A stretch of 64,000 nt of DNA from Pseudomonadota bacterium (GTDB taxonomy: Bacteria > Myxococcota_A > UBA796 > UBA9615). The notes under the pieces are model-generated. The model searched no databases. It was not told the DNA's origin and was given only the letters and a program-made list of their open reading frames with translations. A program made the translations under genes and the position numbers. The DNA is taken from positions 1-64,000 of the forward strand of contig JAAESI010000277.1 in the NCBI GenBank assembly GCA_024229515.1, read 5' to 3'. Below are positions 41,254-50,723 of the stretch, in pieces; within the stretch, counting starts at the first letter, position 1; every line of letters begins with the position of its first letter.

Positions 41254-42954
41254 ATGCGGAAGCGTCTGTGGCCCCTCCTCGTCCTGTTCCTGCTCGCCTG
41301 CCCGACGCCGGAGCCTGATCCGGACGACGATGACGACAGCGCCCCTTCGGACGACGACGACGACGACAGCACGGTCGCTGACGACGACGACAGCGCGGCC
41401 TCCGACGACGACGACGCCACCGACGACGACGACGCCACCGACGACGACGACGCCTCCGGCCCGGTGACCGTGCGCGGGCTCGTGTTCGACGGCAACAACG
41501 ACCCCACCGCCGGCGTCGTGGTGACCGCCGCGGGCCAGCCGCCGGTCACGTCGGTCGAAGGCGGCTGGTTCGAGCTCGAACTCGAAGCCGACACCGTGCT
41601 CGGGTTCGCGCTGGAGGGGCACGCCCCCACCGCCCAGCCGGTGTCCCTCACCTCGAACGAGGACCACGCGCTCTCGGCCACGCTGACGACGGTCGACGTG
41701 AGTCAGGACTTCCCCGTGCTCGCGGGCGTGGACCTGGGAACGGTGGACATCGACCCCGGCGACGTGGACGCCAACGGGGTCGTCACCGTGCAGGTGACCG
41801 AGTACCTGCCGGACGACCGGGCGGCGCTGCCCCTGAACGACCAACCGCTGCACCCCTTCGGAGCGATCCGGGTGGAGCTGTTCGACGCCGTCGGCGCCCC
41901 CGTCGGGCCCGTCCTGGGGCAGACGTTGGAGATCGCGATCCCGCTGGAGAACGACGGCTCCCTCAGCCAGGGGCAGGATCTGCCGGGCTGGTGGTGGAAC
42001 GACGGCACCGGCGAGTGGAACCAGCAGTCCGTGATCGGTCAGGTGTACGCGAACCCGGACGGGTCGTTGGCGTGGCTCTTCCAGGCGACGCAGACGGGGC
42101 TGTTCGCGGCCGCGGAAGCCCCGGACGAAGGCGGCTGCATCACCGGCCGGGTGACCCGCGACGACACCACCGGCCTGGCGTCCGCGTGGGTCTACGTCGA
42201 CGCCGACCCGGTGGCGGCGGTCGCGCGCGCCGACAGCGACGGCACGTTCACCGCGGCGGTGCCCGCGGGGGCCTCCTACACCTTGACCGCGATCGCCATC
42301 GACGGCGGCGATCTGGCGTACGTGACGGACGTGGAGACGGGCGTGGTGTCGGCCGGTCCGTGCACCGACGTCCCCGATCTCGTCGCCCCCACCGAGACCT
42401 GCATCTCGGGCCAGGCGCTGGACGGCGGCGGGGTCGGCACGGCCGGCATCGAGCTGTCCGCTTCGACCGGCCACGTGACCACCAGCGCGGCGGGGGGAAG
42501 CTACTGCCTGGCGGTGCCGGTGCTCACGGAGGTGACGATGTTCGGTCCGATCTCCGACGGCGAGGACGGCTACCTGCCGTGGACGGTGCTGACCCAGCCG
42601 GGCGACCCCGACTGCCTCGGCGGCTGCCCCAACATCGCCGTGGTGCGCCCCTACCCGGTGACGCACTGCGCCGCCGGCACGTTGCTGGTCGACGGCGTGC
42701 CCGCCGCCGGGGCGACGGTCCAGATCTACGACGACTTCGGCCCGCGCTACCAGCCGGTCTACGAGCTCACGACCGAGGCGGACGGCACGTTCTGCACGGA
42801 GGTCCCCAGCGGCACCTCCGTGTTCACCGAGGGCGATCCCACGGCCTACAGCTGCTCCGGGGTGAGCACGTCGACGGTCGGCAGCAGCGGCGGGACGTGC
42901 GCCGGCGGCGGCGGCTGCTTCGCCATTGGCGACGTGGAGTGTTCGCCGCTGTGA
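41254..42954 (+). CDS. Asp-linker lipoprotein with carboxypeptidase-regulatory-like domains
   Basis: The 566-residue protein has lipobox FLLAC (Cys16) and a linker (about 22-66) of DDDDDS, DDDDSA and DDDDAT runs. A regulatory-like beta-sandwich follows (about 68-140, VRGLVFDGNNDPTAGVVV). Next comes a region similar to FAM171/TonB-accessory style domains (DLPGWWWNDGTGEWNQ), then repeated sandwich domains (CITGRVTRDDTTGLASAWVYV, CISGQALDGGGV, CAAGTLLVDGVPAAGATV). Cysteines begin each late domain. No enzyme motif is visible. It is probably a surface adhesin or scaffold. Confidence 0.75.
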   Translation: MRKRLWPLLVLFLLACPTPEPDPDDDDDSAPSDDDDDDSTVADDDDSAASDDDDATDDDDATDDDDASGPVTVRGLVFDGNNDPTAGVVVTAAGQPPVTSVEGGWFELELEADTVLGFALEGHAPTAQPVSLTSNEDHALSATLTTVDVSQDFPVLAGVDLGTVDIDPGDVDANGVVTVQVTEYLPDDRAALPLNDQPLHPFGAIRVELFDAVGAPVGPVLGQTLEIAIPLENDGSLSQGQDLPGWWWNDGTGEWNQQSVIGQVYANPDGSLAWLFQATQTGLFAAAEAPDEGGCITGRVTRDDTTGLASAWVYVDADPVAAVARADSDGTFTAAVPAGASYTLTAIAIDGGDLAYVTDVETGVVSAGPCTDVPDLVAPTETCISGQALDGGGVGTAGIELSASTGHVTTSAAGGSYCLAVPVLTEVTMFGPISDGEDGYLPWTVLTQPGDPDCLGGCPNIAVVRPYPVTHCAAGTLLVDGVPAAGATVQIYDDFGPRYQPVYELTTEADGTFCTEVPSGTSVFTEGDPTAYSCSGVSTSTVGSSGGTCAGGGGCFAIGDVECSPL

Positions 42955-43029
42955 CAACAACGGGCGCGCCGCCGGCACCCCTTGTTTGATACCCCCCGCC
43001 GCGGCCTGGATTTTGCTGAGAGGTTCCGC

Positions 43030-44577
43030 ATGCTTCGACGTCTGACCCTCGTCCTGATCGCCCTCGCCGTCCCCGCCTCGGCCGCCGCCGAGATCCCCGA
43101 CCGGCCCACCTGCGGCACGCACCTGCACCAGGACCGCATCACGTCGATCCAGCCGGTGTTCTTCGGCGACGCCCCGCGTGGCGGCCTCGAGCTCCGCGAC
43201 GCCTTCGGCGAGGCTCCCAACATCGTCACCAGCGAGCGCTTCGCCCTGAAGTGGGGCAGCAGCCTCACCGTGTCCGAGGGCACCGCCCAGGACCTGCTGG
43301 CGATGATGGAGGCGGCCCGCGACGCCCAGGTCGTCGGCACCGGCCTGCCCGACCCCACCGGCTGGGACAACACCTTCTTCAACGTCTACATCGGCGACAG
43401 CGGCCCCGAGGTCCCCTCCGCCGACGGCGCCGGCGGCTACTACAGCTGGGACGGGGACGACTTCCCCTTCATCGTGCTCGGCGCGGATACCGCGACGAAC
43501 GAGTCCTGGGCGCACACCGTCACGTCCCACGAGTTCTTCCACGCGGTCCAGGGCGCGACCTTCAACTACTACGAGTGGGACTACGCCTACTGGTACTGGG
43601 AGGCCACCGCCACGTGGGCCGCGTCCGTGCTCTGGCCCGACGACACGGCGTTCGCCAGCTGGCTCGGGTCGTACGCTTCCAGCCCCCACCTGCGGCTCAG
43701 CTCGATCGACTGGGACGACGACGCCAACATCCCGCCCGCCCGCCAGTACGGCGCCTTCATCTTCCCCCGCTTCATCACCGAGCAGGTGGGAGCGGCCGAC
43801 GCCATCTACGACTCCTGGGCCATCGCCACCGACACCTCCGATCCCCTCGAGGACCTCGGCGCCTTGCTCGGCGACGACGCCGTCCGCGACGCCTTCGCCG
43901 ACATGGCCGCGGCGAACGTGCGGTGGGACAGCTACGACCACGCCGAGACCTACGCCGCCATCGTCGACCAGTTCCCCGAGGTCTGGGGCTGGCCCGACCT
44001 GTCCACCGTCACCCCCGAGCCGCAGGGCGACTGGCTGGTCGTGCCCGCCGAGGTCGAGCCCGGGTACTGGGGCTACAACCACGTCCGCCTCAACGGCGAC
44101 GCCGTCGACGAGGGCAGCTTCACCCTCCACTTCGACGGCGAGGGCACGCCCGATCGATGGCGCCTCCGGATCGTCACCCGCGGCGGCGGCAGCACCACGA
44201 TCTTCCCGGTCGATCCCAGTGAGGACGGCGTCGCCGTCGACCTCCCCGAGGGGACCAACCGGGCCTGGCTGGTCGTCGCGTCCGTGCCCACGAACGGCCT
44301 CAACCAGAGCCGCACGTGGCGCATGCAGCTCAACTTCGACGACCCCGGCGACGACGACGATGCGACCGACGACGACGACGCAACCGACGACGACGACGCA
44401 ACCGACGACGACGACGCAACCGACGACGACGACGATGACCTCACCCCGGGCGGCATCAGCGGCACCGGCGGCTGCACCTGCTCCGCCACGGAAGGCCGTC
44501 CCGCGGGCGCTCCCGCCGCGGCGTTGGGGCTGCTGCTCCTGGGAGCGCTCAGTCGCTCGCGGCTGCGCCGTAGGTGA
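43030..44577 (+). CDS. MXAN_6640-like putative metalloprotease with MYXO-CTERM-like tail
   Basis: The 515-residue protein has a signal peptide (1-18) and a catalytic domain with SHEFFHAVQ (HExxH: His167, Glu168, His171). A third ligand is probable in the Trp/Tyr-rich stretch that follows (YWYWEATATWAA). A C-terminal beta domain (about 340-435) precedes repeated DDDDAT units and the tail GCTCSATEG, an Ala/Leu helix and an Arg cluster. Layout and motif match the MXAN_6640 group of Myxococcota. GAGAGG lies six bases before the ATG at 43030. The 3' 29 bases overlap the convergent gene. Confidence 0.8.
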   Translation: MLRRLTLVLIALAVPASAAAEIPDRPTCGTHLHQDRITSIQPVFFGDAPRGGLELRDAFGEAPNIVTSERFALKWGSSLTVSEGTAQDLLAMMEAARDAQVVGTGLPDPTGWDNTFFNVYIGDSGPEVPSADGAGGYYSWDGDDFPFIVLGADTATNESWAHTVTSHEFFHAVQGATFNYYEWDYAYWYWEATATWAASVLWPDDTAFASWLGSYASSPHLRLSSIDWDDDANIPPARQYGAFIFPRFITEQVGAADAIYDSWAIATDTSDPLEDLGALLGDDAVRDAFADMAAANVRWDSYDHAETYAAIVDQFPEVWGWPDLSTVTPEPQGDWLVVPAEVEPGYWGYNHVRLNGDAVDEGSFTLHFDGEGTPDRWRLRIVTRGGGSTTIFPVDPSEDGVAVDLPEGTNRAWLVVASVPTNGLNQSRTWRMQLNFDDPGDDDDATDDDDATDDDDATDDDDATDDDDDDLTPGGISGTGGCTCSATEGRPAGAPAAALGLLLLGALSRSRLRRR

Positions 44578-45817
44578 AGAAGAAGCACATCTCCGAGTCG
44601 GTGCCTTCGCCCCAGGAGGTGTCCTGCGGCGGGTCCACGACCCGGTCGGGGTTGCTGGTGGAGTTGTTCCAGGTGCACTCGAAGTGGAGCTGGTCGTCGG
44701 CGCCGACGCGCACCTTGTCGTTCCACATGTAGGTCATCTGGTTGTTGAAGTCGTAGACGTCCGACTGCGACAAGCAGGTCTCCTTGCCCCCTTCGTGCTC
44801 GACCCAGTAGTCCCACGCCTTCCCCAGCACGTGCATGTGCGGGAACACCCCGAAGATGTCGACGTCCACGGGGAAGCCGAGGCCCGTGGGGGAGTAGGAC
44901 TCGTGGTGGCTGAAGCTGTCGTCGCCCGCGGGGATCGTCCAGTCGAACGAGCCGATGGGGATCATGAGCATCTCCTTGTCGACCTCGGGCTCGGTGCGGA
45001 ACGCGTAGCCGCTCTGGTCGGCGTAGTCGGTGCCCGGGTTCGAGTCGAAGTAGTGCATCTGCATGATGATGTTCTGGTCCGGGCTGACGCGCATGCCGTA
45101 GCCCTCGGGCATCTCGATGGGGAGCATGCCCGGGGCCCAGGCGCCCAGCAGACCGCTCAGGATGTTGAAGTCCGCGCACTCGAACCCCTCGGCGGGGTCG
45201 TGGGCGGGGATGTCACCGTCGTTCGCGTCGATGCGGCTGACCACGATGTGGTGGGCGATCTCCTGGGCGTCGATGATCGGGCTGAGGCCGGTGATGAAGA
45301 AGGTCTGGGGGGCCGTGTTCTCCAACACGAAGCAGCGGTACTCGTTCCCCGGGAGGGCGGGGTCGTCGTACACGGGGGTGTACGGCTCGAGCATGAGGAA
45401 GTCGGTGTCCGCGTCGGCCAGCTCCGTCTCGACGAAGTTGCCCTCGACCGCGTCGGCGGGATCGCCGAGCTGGGCGCCGCCGTCGCGCCACTCCCGGAAG
45501 ACCGCCTTGTCGGCCTCGGGGAGCACGAGCTGGGCGCTGCCGGCGTAGTCGCGGCACTCGGGATCGCTGGCGGGAGGCGGCATGCGGCCGGCCTCGACCT
45601 CGCCCACGATGGCGCCCGCGAGGCCGACCACGACGTCCGGATCGGTGAAGTCGCCGAGCCCCAGGCCGTCGGCGTAGTGGCAGCGCACGCAGTGCGTCTG
45701 GAGGATGGGCTGGATGTCCGAGTAGTACTTCGGGGCGTTCGGGTCCAGCGGCTCCGGCTCCTCCGTGGTGGGGCAGGCGCTCAGGAGGACAACGGCGGCC
45801 AAGGCAAGAACTCGCAT
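44549..45817 (-). CDS. Copper type II monooxygenase-like lipoprotein with c-heme site
   Basis: The 422-residue protein has lipobox LLSAC (Cys15) and a cytochrome-type THCVRCH motif at 41-47, so it probably carries one c heme. Residues about 155-400 resemble the peptidylglycine monooxygenase fold: AQEIAHHIVVS supplies copper His residues, IIMQMHYFDSN a second His set, and VFPHMHVLGKAW a third. Such fusions occur in Myxococcota and related bacteria. The substrate is unknown, but electron delivery from the heme to copper is plausible. TACATT lies seven bases before the ATG at 45817. Confidence 0.8.
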   Translation of the reverse strand: MRVLALAAVVLLSACPTTEEPEPLDPNAPKYYSDIQPILQTHCVRCHYADGLGLGDFTDPDVVVGLAGAIVGEVEAGRMPPPASDPECRDYAGSAQLVLPEADKAVFREWRDGGAQLGDPADAVEGNFVETELADADTDFLMLEPYTPVYDDPALPGNEYRCFVLENTAPQTFFITGLSPIIDAQEIAHHIVVSRIDANDGDIPAHDPAEGFECADFNILSGLLGAWAPGMLPIEMPEGYGMRVSPDQNIIMQMHYFDSNPGTDYADQSGYAFRTEPEVDKEMLMIPIGSFDWTIPAGDDSFSHHESYSPTGLGFPVDVDIFGVFPHMHVLGKAWDYWVEHEGGKETCLSQSDVYDFNNQMTYMWNDKVRVGADDQLHFECTWNNSTSNPDRVVDPPQDTSWGEGTDSEMCFFFTYGAAASD

Positions 45818-45824
45818 GGCGCGA

Positions 45825-45830
45825 AATGTA
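45825..45830 (-). promoter_or_regulatory. -10-like hexamer TACATT
   Basis: On the minus strand TACATT ends seven bases before the ATG at 45817, the same spacing as at 663, 3027 and 3031. Confidence 0.45.
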
Positions 45831-45914
45831 GCCAGCGAGCCGACGCCCGCAACCAAGTCGTTCAGGCGAGCCGAGCGAGGGCGCAGCAAACCCAGGCGGC
45901 GGCCTCCATGGCCC

Positions 45915-46463
45915 CTACTCCGGCGCGTTGGCCTCGAAGCCGATGTACAGCTCGGTGGCGGGGGAGTCGATGGTGAGCTCCGCCTCGCCCGTGACGCTCC
46001 CCGGTTTGCCCCAGAAGACGACCTCGGTGGCGCCGGCGCCCAGCGATCCGCACTGCAGCGACGCGTCCGACTCCTCCTGCTCTCCGAACGCGGCCGCCTG
46101 GGTGAAGCTGAGCACGCAGGTGGCGCCCGCGTCGGGGAAGTCGACCGTGGCCGAGCCGGTGGCCCGCCCGAAGGCGTCCAGGGTCATGTCGGCGGTGCCC
46201 GTCCCCTCGAGGTCGACCGCGTCCCCGGAGACCGTGCCCCAGGCCTCGCCGGTGTAGTGGAAGGGATCGTCGTCGTCGTCGTCGTCGGTCGCGTCGTCGT
46301 CGTTGCCAACACCGATGACGGAACTGTCGTCGTCATCGCTGTTCGCCGTGTCGTCGTCGTCGGAGGCCGCGTCATCGTCGTCGGAGCTGCCGAAGTCGTC
46401 GTCGTCGGCCGCGGGCGGGCAGCCCACGAGCAACGCCAGGGAGAGGATCCAGAGCGCGCGCAC
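45915..46463 (-). CDS. Asp-linker lipoprotein of unknown function
   Basis: The 182-residue protein starts at GTG 46463 and has lipobox LLVGC (Cys15). A 50-residue linker with six DDDD-type runs follows (FGSSDDDDAASDDDD and similar). A small beta-rich domain comes next (about 70-182) with two Cys (ATCVLSF, SLQCGSLG) that could pair. It lies five bases after the radical SAM gene stop and is co-directional. No homologous domain is recognised. Confidence 0.65.
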   Translation of the reverse strand: MRALWILSLALLVGCPPAADDDDFGSSDDDDAASDDDDTANSDDDDSSVIGVGNDDDATDDDDDDDPFHYTGEAWGTVSGDAVDLEGTGTADMTLDAFGRATGSATVDFPDAGATCVLSFTQAAAFGEQEESDASLQCGSLGAGATEVVFWGKPGSVTGEAELTIDSPATELYIGFEANAPE

Positions 46464-46468
46464 CGGGG

Positions 46469-48118
46469 TCAGACCGCCGCGCGCTCGCCGCCCTGCTCGG
46501 GCGTGTTGGGGAGGACGGTGAGCCGCTTGCGGCCCTCCATCCGCGGGATCATCCGCTCCACGCCGCTGTCCTCGTCGCCGGCCCGGCCCAGCGTCTGCTC
46601 CGACACCGGGACCATGTACTCCTTGCGGAAGACGATGGGCTGGGCGTCGGCGGCGCGCACGGTGGGCTGCAGCGAGTGGGCGAACTCGTTCCAGCTCATG
46701 CCCATCAGCAGCACGTTCATGACGGTCGCGCGGTTGACCCGCGGGCTGAGCATGAACGCCATGATCGCGAAGAAGAACCGCTTCTTGGCCCACGGCCCGA
46801 TGAAGAGGAAGTCGAAGAGCAGTCGGTGGAACACCTTGATCTGCTCGAAGACCGTGAGCGCGTGCTCGTTCTGCTTCCAGTGGCCCTGGCTCAGGTTGGC
46901 CACGAACCGCTCGCGCATGTTGTCCCAGTCGTAGACCTCGCGGTACAGCCAGCGGAAGTCCTCCTCCGTCTCGGCGTGGGTCATCGTGGGGTGCGTGACG
47001 GTGGCGTGGGCGCCGTCCAGGTCGTCGTAGGAGTAGACGACGTTGCGTCCCTCCTCCTCCATCATCTTGAGGAACTTGGTCCCGGGCGGGCTGTTCATGA
47101 TGTTGACCATCAGCCAGCTCTGCTTCGACACCTTCACGTACTCGGCGATCTCCTTGACCGTGTCCCGGTCCTCCTTGTCGGTGCCGATGATGAACGACCC
47201 GATGACGAACATGCCCAGCTCTTGGATCTTCGCCACGGCGTCGTAGTAGTTCATCTTGTTGACCGGCTTGTTCATCGCGACGACGGCGTCCTTGTCGAGC
47301 GTCTCCAGGCCGATGAAGACGAAGAAGCAGCCCGCCTCCTTCATCAGCTGAAGCATCTTCGGCATGAACGCCACGTTGATGGACATCTGGCAGCCCCACG
47401 CGATGTTCATCCCCTTCATCTTCGTGAAGAGCTCCTTGGCGAAGGGCTTGTTGCCGATGAGGTTGTCGTCGGTGAAGAAGATCTGGTTGCCGGGGGCCGC
47501 CTTGATCTCCTCGATCACCTCGTCCGTGGTGCGGACCCGGAAGTCCTTGCCGTAGATCTGCTTGATCGAGCAGAAGTGGCAGTCGAACGGGCAGCCGCGC
47601 GTCGCCTCGACGCCGTGGAAGATGTAGTCCTTGGAGCCGGTGAGGTTCCACGCCGGGGGCGGGTTGTCCTTCATGTCCGGCTTGGCGTCGACGCCGCGGT
47701 AGACCTCTTTCATCTCGCCCTTGGCGAAGTCTTCCAGCAGACCCGCCCAGATGTTCTCCGCCTCGCCGATGACCACCGAGTCGACGTGCTCGAGGGCCTC
47801 GTAGGGCGCGAGGGTCGCGTGCGGGCCGCCCATGACGACGGGGATGCCGCGCTTGCGGTACTCGTCCGCGATCTCGAAGGCGCGGTTGACGTAGCAGGTC
47901 ATCGCGGTGACGCCGACCAGATCGACCGGGTCGTCGTAGTCGATGTCGGTGATGTTGTCGTCGACGAGGATGACTTCGTGGCCCTCGGGGGTGAGGGACG
48001 CAACCGTGGGCAGGGCCAACAGCAGGTTGTTCGACTTCCGGCCGAGCATCTTCCCGAGCTTCCGGAAGTCCCAGAAGTAGCGGCTGTGGAAGGCGGGCGT
48101 GATCAGTTTGATGCGCAT
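46469..48118 (-). CDS. B12-binding-domain radical SAM protein
   Basis: The 549-residue protein begins with a cobalamin-binding-like Rossmann domain (about 1-140, EGHEVILVDDNITDIDYDDPVD, VVMGGPHATLAP). The radical SAM core starts at about 180 with GCPFDCHFCSI, the CxxxCxxC cluster motif, followed by IFFTDDNLIGNK and FVFIGLETLDKDAV. The C-terminal 150 residues are helical. Such enzymes methylate or rearrange lipids and natural products; hopanoid or Mg-protoporphyrin-type relatives share the layout. Substrate unknown. GGGAGG lies six bases before the ATG at 48118. Confidence 0.87.
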   Translation of the reverse strand: MRIKLITPAFHSRYFWDFRKLGKMLGRKSNNLLLALPTVASLTPEGHEVILVDDNITDIDYDDPVDLVGVTAMTCYVNRAFEIADEYRKRGIPVVMGGPHATLAPYEALEHVDSVVIGEAENIWAGLLEDFAKGEMKEVYRGVDAKPDMKDNPPPAWNLTGSKDYIFHGVEATRGCPFDCHFCSIKQIYGKDFRVRTTDEVIEEIKAAPGNQIFFTDDNLIGNKPFAKELFTKMKGMNIAWGCQMSINVAFMPKMLQLMKEAGCFFVFIGLETLDKDAVVAMNKPVNKMNYYDAVAKIQELGMFVIGSFIIGTDKEDRDTVKEIAEYVKVSKQSWLMVNIMNSPPGTKFLKMMEEEGRNVVYSYDDLDGAHATVTHPTMTHAETEEDFRWLYREVYDWDNMRERFVANLSQGHWKQNEHALTVFEQIKVFHRLLFDFLFIGPWAKKRFFFAIMAFMLSPRVNRATVMNVLLMGMSWNEFAHSLQPTVRAADAQPIVFRKEYMVPVSEQTLGRAGDEDSGVERMIPRMEGRKRLTVLPNTPEQGGERAAV

Positions 48119-48188
48119 GCAGAACCTCCCGCGAGCGGGCGGGTGCCCACACGAGGACGACGACTCTACGCGGGTTTGGCAATAACGG

Positions 48189-49604
48189 TCAGTTGATGCC
48201 TGCCTTGAGCTTGCGGAGCAGCGTATTTCGGCCAATGCGGAGCCTGCGGGCCGCTTCGGAGCGGTTGCCGTCACACGCGTCGACCACCCGGCGGATGTAG
48301 CGGCGCTCCATTTCGGCTAGCGGCAGCACCTCCAGGGTGTCGCTGCCGCGCCCTGGCCCATCGAGCCGGGCCAGCGGCAGCGTGGACGGTCGAATCGCGG
48401 TCCCCGGGGCCAGCACCACCGCCGACTCGAGGCAGTGCTCCAGCTCACGCACGTTCCCCGGCCAGGTGTGGGCATGCATCTCGGCGCGGGCCTCCCGCGT
48501 CAGCTCGACCTCGGGGCGGCCGTGGGTGCGGCGCGCGGAGGCGAGCAGCTCGTCGATCAGGCGGTCCAGCTCGGCGTGGCCGCGGTCGCGGAGGGCGGGG
48601 AGCTCCACCTCCACAACCCGGAGGCGGTAGTAGAGGTCCCGGCGGAAGGTCCCGGCCTTGACCGCCGCCTCCAGATCGCGACTCGTCGCGGCGACGATGC
48701 GCAGGTCCGCGGTCTGCTCCTGGGTGCCCCCCACCGGGTACCAGGTCCGCTCCTGGACCAGCCGCAGAAGCTTGCCCTGGGCGGGGCCCGACAGCTCCCC
48801 GATCTCGTCCAGGAACAGCGTCCCCCCGTCGGCCGCGGCGGCCTTGCCCGCGCTGGCCCGATCCGCGCCGGTGTAGGCGCCGCGCACGTGACCGAACAGC
48901 TCGTTCTCGATGAGGCTGTCCGGCAGGGCCGCGCAGTCGACCTTCACCAACGGTCCGTCGGCGCGGGAGGAGTTGACGTGGATGGCGCGGGCGATGAGCT
49001 CCTTGCCGGTGCCGCTCTCCCCCCGGATGAGCACCGTCGCCTCGGTCGGGGCCGCGCGGGCGGCCCGCTCCAGCGCCGCCCGCATGCGCCGGGAGCTGCC
49101 GACCACGCCGTTGAAGCGGAACGACGTCGGGGCACTGCGCAGCGAGGTGCGGGCGACCACCGGCGCGACCTCGTGGGCCAGGCGGGTCAGGGCCGCCTCG
49201 TCGTCGATGCTGAAGTCGCCGTCGCACTTGTTCACCGCCTCCAGCACGCCGAGCACGTCGCCGCGCTCGTCCAGCACCGGCACCGCCAGCAGGCTGCGGG
49301 TGACGAAGCCGGTCTCCTGGTCGAAGCGGCGGGACCATTCGGGGGCGCGGGAGGCCTGGGGAACGTTCATCACGCGTCGCCGCGACGCCGCCGTGCCCGC
49401 GATCCCCTCCCCCACCCGGACGCGGATCTCGGCGACCTCGAAGGCGTGGGGCAGTCGGGCGACGAGCTCCCCCCGCTCGGCATCCAGCAGGAACAGGGCG
49501 GCTTGCTCCGCATCGACCTCGGCGGCGGCGCGGTCCGCCACCGACGCCAGGAACCGGTTCAGGTCCATCGGCTGACTGGTCCATTTTGGATCACTGCTCC
49601 ACAT
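48189..49604 (-). CDS. Sigma-54-dependent activator with GAF sensor and Fis HTH
   Basis: The 471-residue protein has a GAF domain (about 15-160), an AAA+ domain and a Fis-type helix-turn-helix (about 430-471, [21 protein letters not shown]). The AAA+ domain carries Walker [16 protein letters not shown], the sigma-54 contact loop GAYTGA (a GAFTGA variant) and Walker [13 protein letters not shown]. It would bind upstream sites and open sigma-54 promoters in response to a GAF ligand. Start ATG at 49604 or 49568. It is back to back with an SPFH gene whose upstream DNA holds a sigma-54-type promoter and repeated half-sites. Confidence 0.92.
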   Translation of the reverse strand: MWSSDPKWTSQPMDLNRFLASVADRAAAEVDAEQAALFLLDAERGELVARLPHAFEVAEIRVRVGEGIAGTAASRRRVMNVPQASRAPEWSRRFDQETGFVTRSLLAVPVLDERGDVLGVLEAVNKCDGDFSIDDEAALTRLAHEVAPVVARTSLRSAPTSFRFNGVVGSSRRMRAALERAARAAPTEATVLIRGESGTGKELIARAIHVNSSRADGPLVKVDCAALPDSLIENELFGHVRGAYTGADRASAGKAAAADGGTLFLDEIGELSGPAQGKLLRLVQERTWYPVGGTQEQTADLRIVAATSRDLEAAVKAGTFRRDLYYRLRVVEVELPALRDRGHAELDRLIDELLASARRTHGRPEVELTREARAEMHAHTWPGNVRELEHCLESAVVLAPGTAIRPSTLPLARLDGPGRGSDTLEVLPLAEMERRYIRRVVDACDGNRSEAARRLRIGRNTLLRKLKAGIN

Positions 49605-49618
49605 CAGTACATCGATAG

Positions 49619-49676
49619 GGATCGCCGGGGCGGATCGCAACCCCCGAATTCGCACGACGTCGACGGACTGCGATCC
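49619..49676. promoter_or_regulatory. Putative activator-binding sites (GGATCGC half-sites)
   Basis: GGATCGC occurs at 49619-49625 and 49632-49638, and its inverse within TGCGATCC at 49669-49676. GGATCGCA and TGCGATCC form an eight-base perfect inverted repeat with 29 bases between. They lie directly upstream of the sigma-54 promoter and next to the activator gene, so they are candidate enhancer sites. Confidence 0.5.
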
Positions 49677-49677
49677 C

Positions 49678-49691
49678 GGCACGGTCCGTGC
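49678..49691 (+). promoter_or_regulatory. Sigma-54 promoter (GG-N10-GC) of the SPFH gene
   Basis: The sequence CGGCACGGTCCGTGCT has GG at 49678-49679, CAC next to it, and GC at 49690-49691 with exactly ten bases between. This fits the -24/-12 pattern. The first T of the consensus TGGCAC is C here, and one of the TT before GC is G. Confidence 0.6.
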
Positions 49692-49730
49692 TCCTCGTTT
49701 GGGCAGAGCGTCCGAACGAAGGAGACCGAC

Positions 49731-50714
49731 ATGACCAACGACAACCCCACCTGGGGCCTCATCACCGCCGAACCCCACGAGTTCCTCATCCTCCTGCGCC
49801 GCGGCGAGGTCCGCCGGGCCCACCAGGGAGGCGGCTGCTGGGCGTGGCCGTCCGACACCGTCGCGCTGGTCGACACGTCGGTGCGACGGCTGCAGTTCAC
49901 CGCCGATCAGGTCACGCGCGAGAAGGTCGGCGTGGCCGTCACCGGGCTGGCCGTGTTCCGCATCGTCGAGCCGATGCTGGCGTACCGGACCCTGAACCTG
50001 AGCGAGGGGCCGGCGTACACCGCGATCCTCCAGCAGATGTTCGTCGGCGCCACCCGTCGGCTGGTCGCCAACCTCTCGCTCGAGGAGTGCATCTCCCGGC
50101 GCAAGGACGCGCTCGCGGCGGAGCTGCTGCACGAGGTCGCGCCGGTGGTCGAGGGGACCGGGCGCGACGACGACGGCACCGACCGCGGCTGGGGCATCGC
50201 CATCGACACGATCGAGATCCAGGACGTGAAGGTGCTCAGCGAGGAGGTGTTCAAGAACCTCCAGGCGCCGTACCGGGAGGCCCTCGAGCTGGAGGCGCTG
50301 AAGGTCCGCGCCGACGTCGAGGCCGAGGGGCAGCGCATCACCGCGGAGCAAGCCCGGGCCGACGAGGCGCTGGGGGACATGCGCGCTCAGGCGTCGCGGC
50401 TGCGGCGAAAGGAGGAAGCCGACCTCCGGGTCGGGATCGCGGAGCAGGACGCCGCCTCGGCCCGGGTCGCGGGGCAGGCCAAGGCCGGCGTCATCGCCAT
50501 GGAGCGCAAGGCCCAGGCCGAGGACTCCAGCCCCGAGCGGCTGCAGGAGATCGTGCTGACGGAGACGCTGCCCCGCATCGCGGAGGCGTTTCGCGACAGC
50601 TACGACCAGGTCGTGATCAGCGGCGGCAGCTACGACTTTCTAGGCCAGGGGCTGGCCCAGGTGCTGGCGGTCGCGCAGGCGTTCGGGATCAAGTTCCCCG
50701 ACGGGTCGGAGTAG
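49731..50714 (+). CDS. SPFH/band-7 domain protein
   Basis: The 327-residue protein has an SPFH core (about 10-160, [29 protein letters not shown] and an LNLSEG segment). A long charged coiled coil (about 185-255, [19 protein letters not shown]) and a hydrophobic Gly-rich end follow. There is no N-terminal membrane helix, unlike flotillins. SPFH proteins form rings or scaffolds in membrane stress, nanodomains or protease control. AAGGAGA precedes the ATG. The sigma-54 promoter and divergent activator suggest inducible expression, for example under envelope stress. Confidence 0.85.
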   Translation: MTNDNPTWGLITAEPHEFLILLRRGEVRRAHQGGGCWAWPSDTVALVDTSVRRLQFTADQVTREKVGVAVTGLAVFRIVEPMLAYRTLNLSEGPAYTAILQQMFVGATRRLVANLSLEECISRRKDALAAELLHEVAPVVEGTGRDDDGTDRGWGIAIDTIEIQDVKVLSEEVFKNLQAPYREALELEALKVRADVEAEGQRITAEQARADEALGDMRAQASRLRRKEEADLRVGIAEQDAASARVAGQAKAGVIAMERKAQAEDSSPERLQEIVLTETLPRIAEAFRDSYDQVVISGGSYDFLGQGLAQVLAVAQAFGIKFPDGSE

Positions 50715-50723
50715 CCGGGCGGC

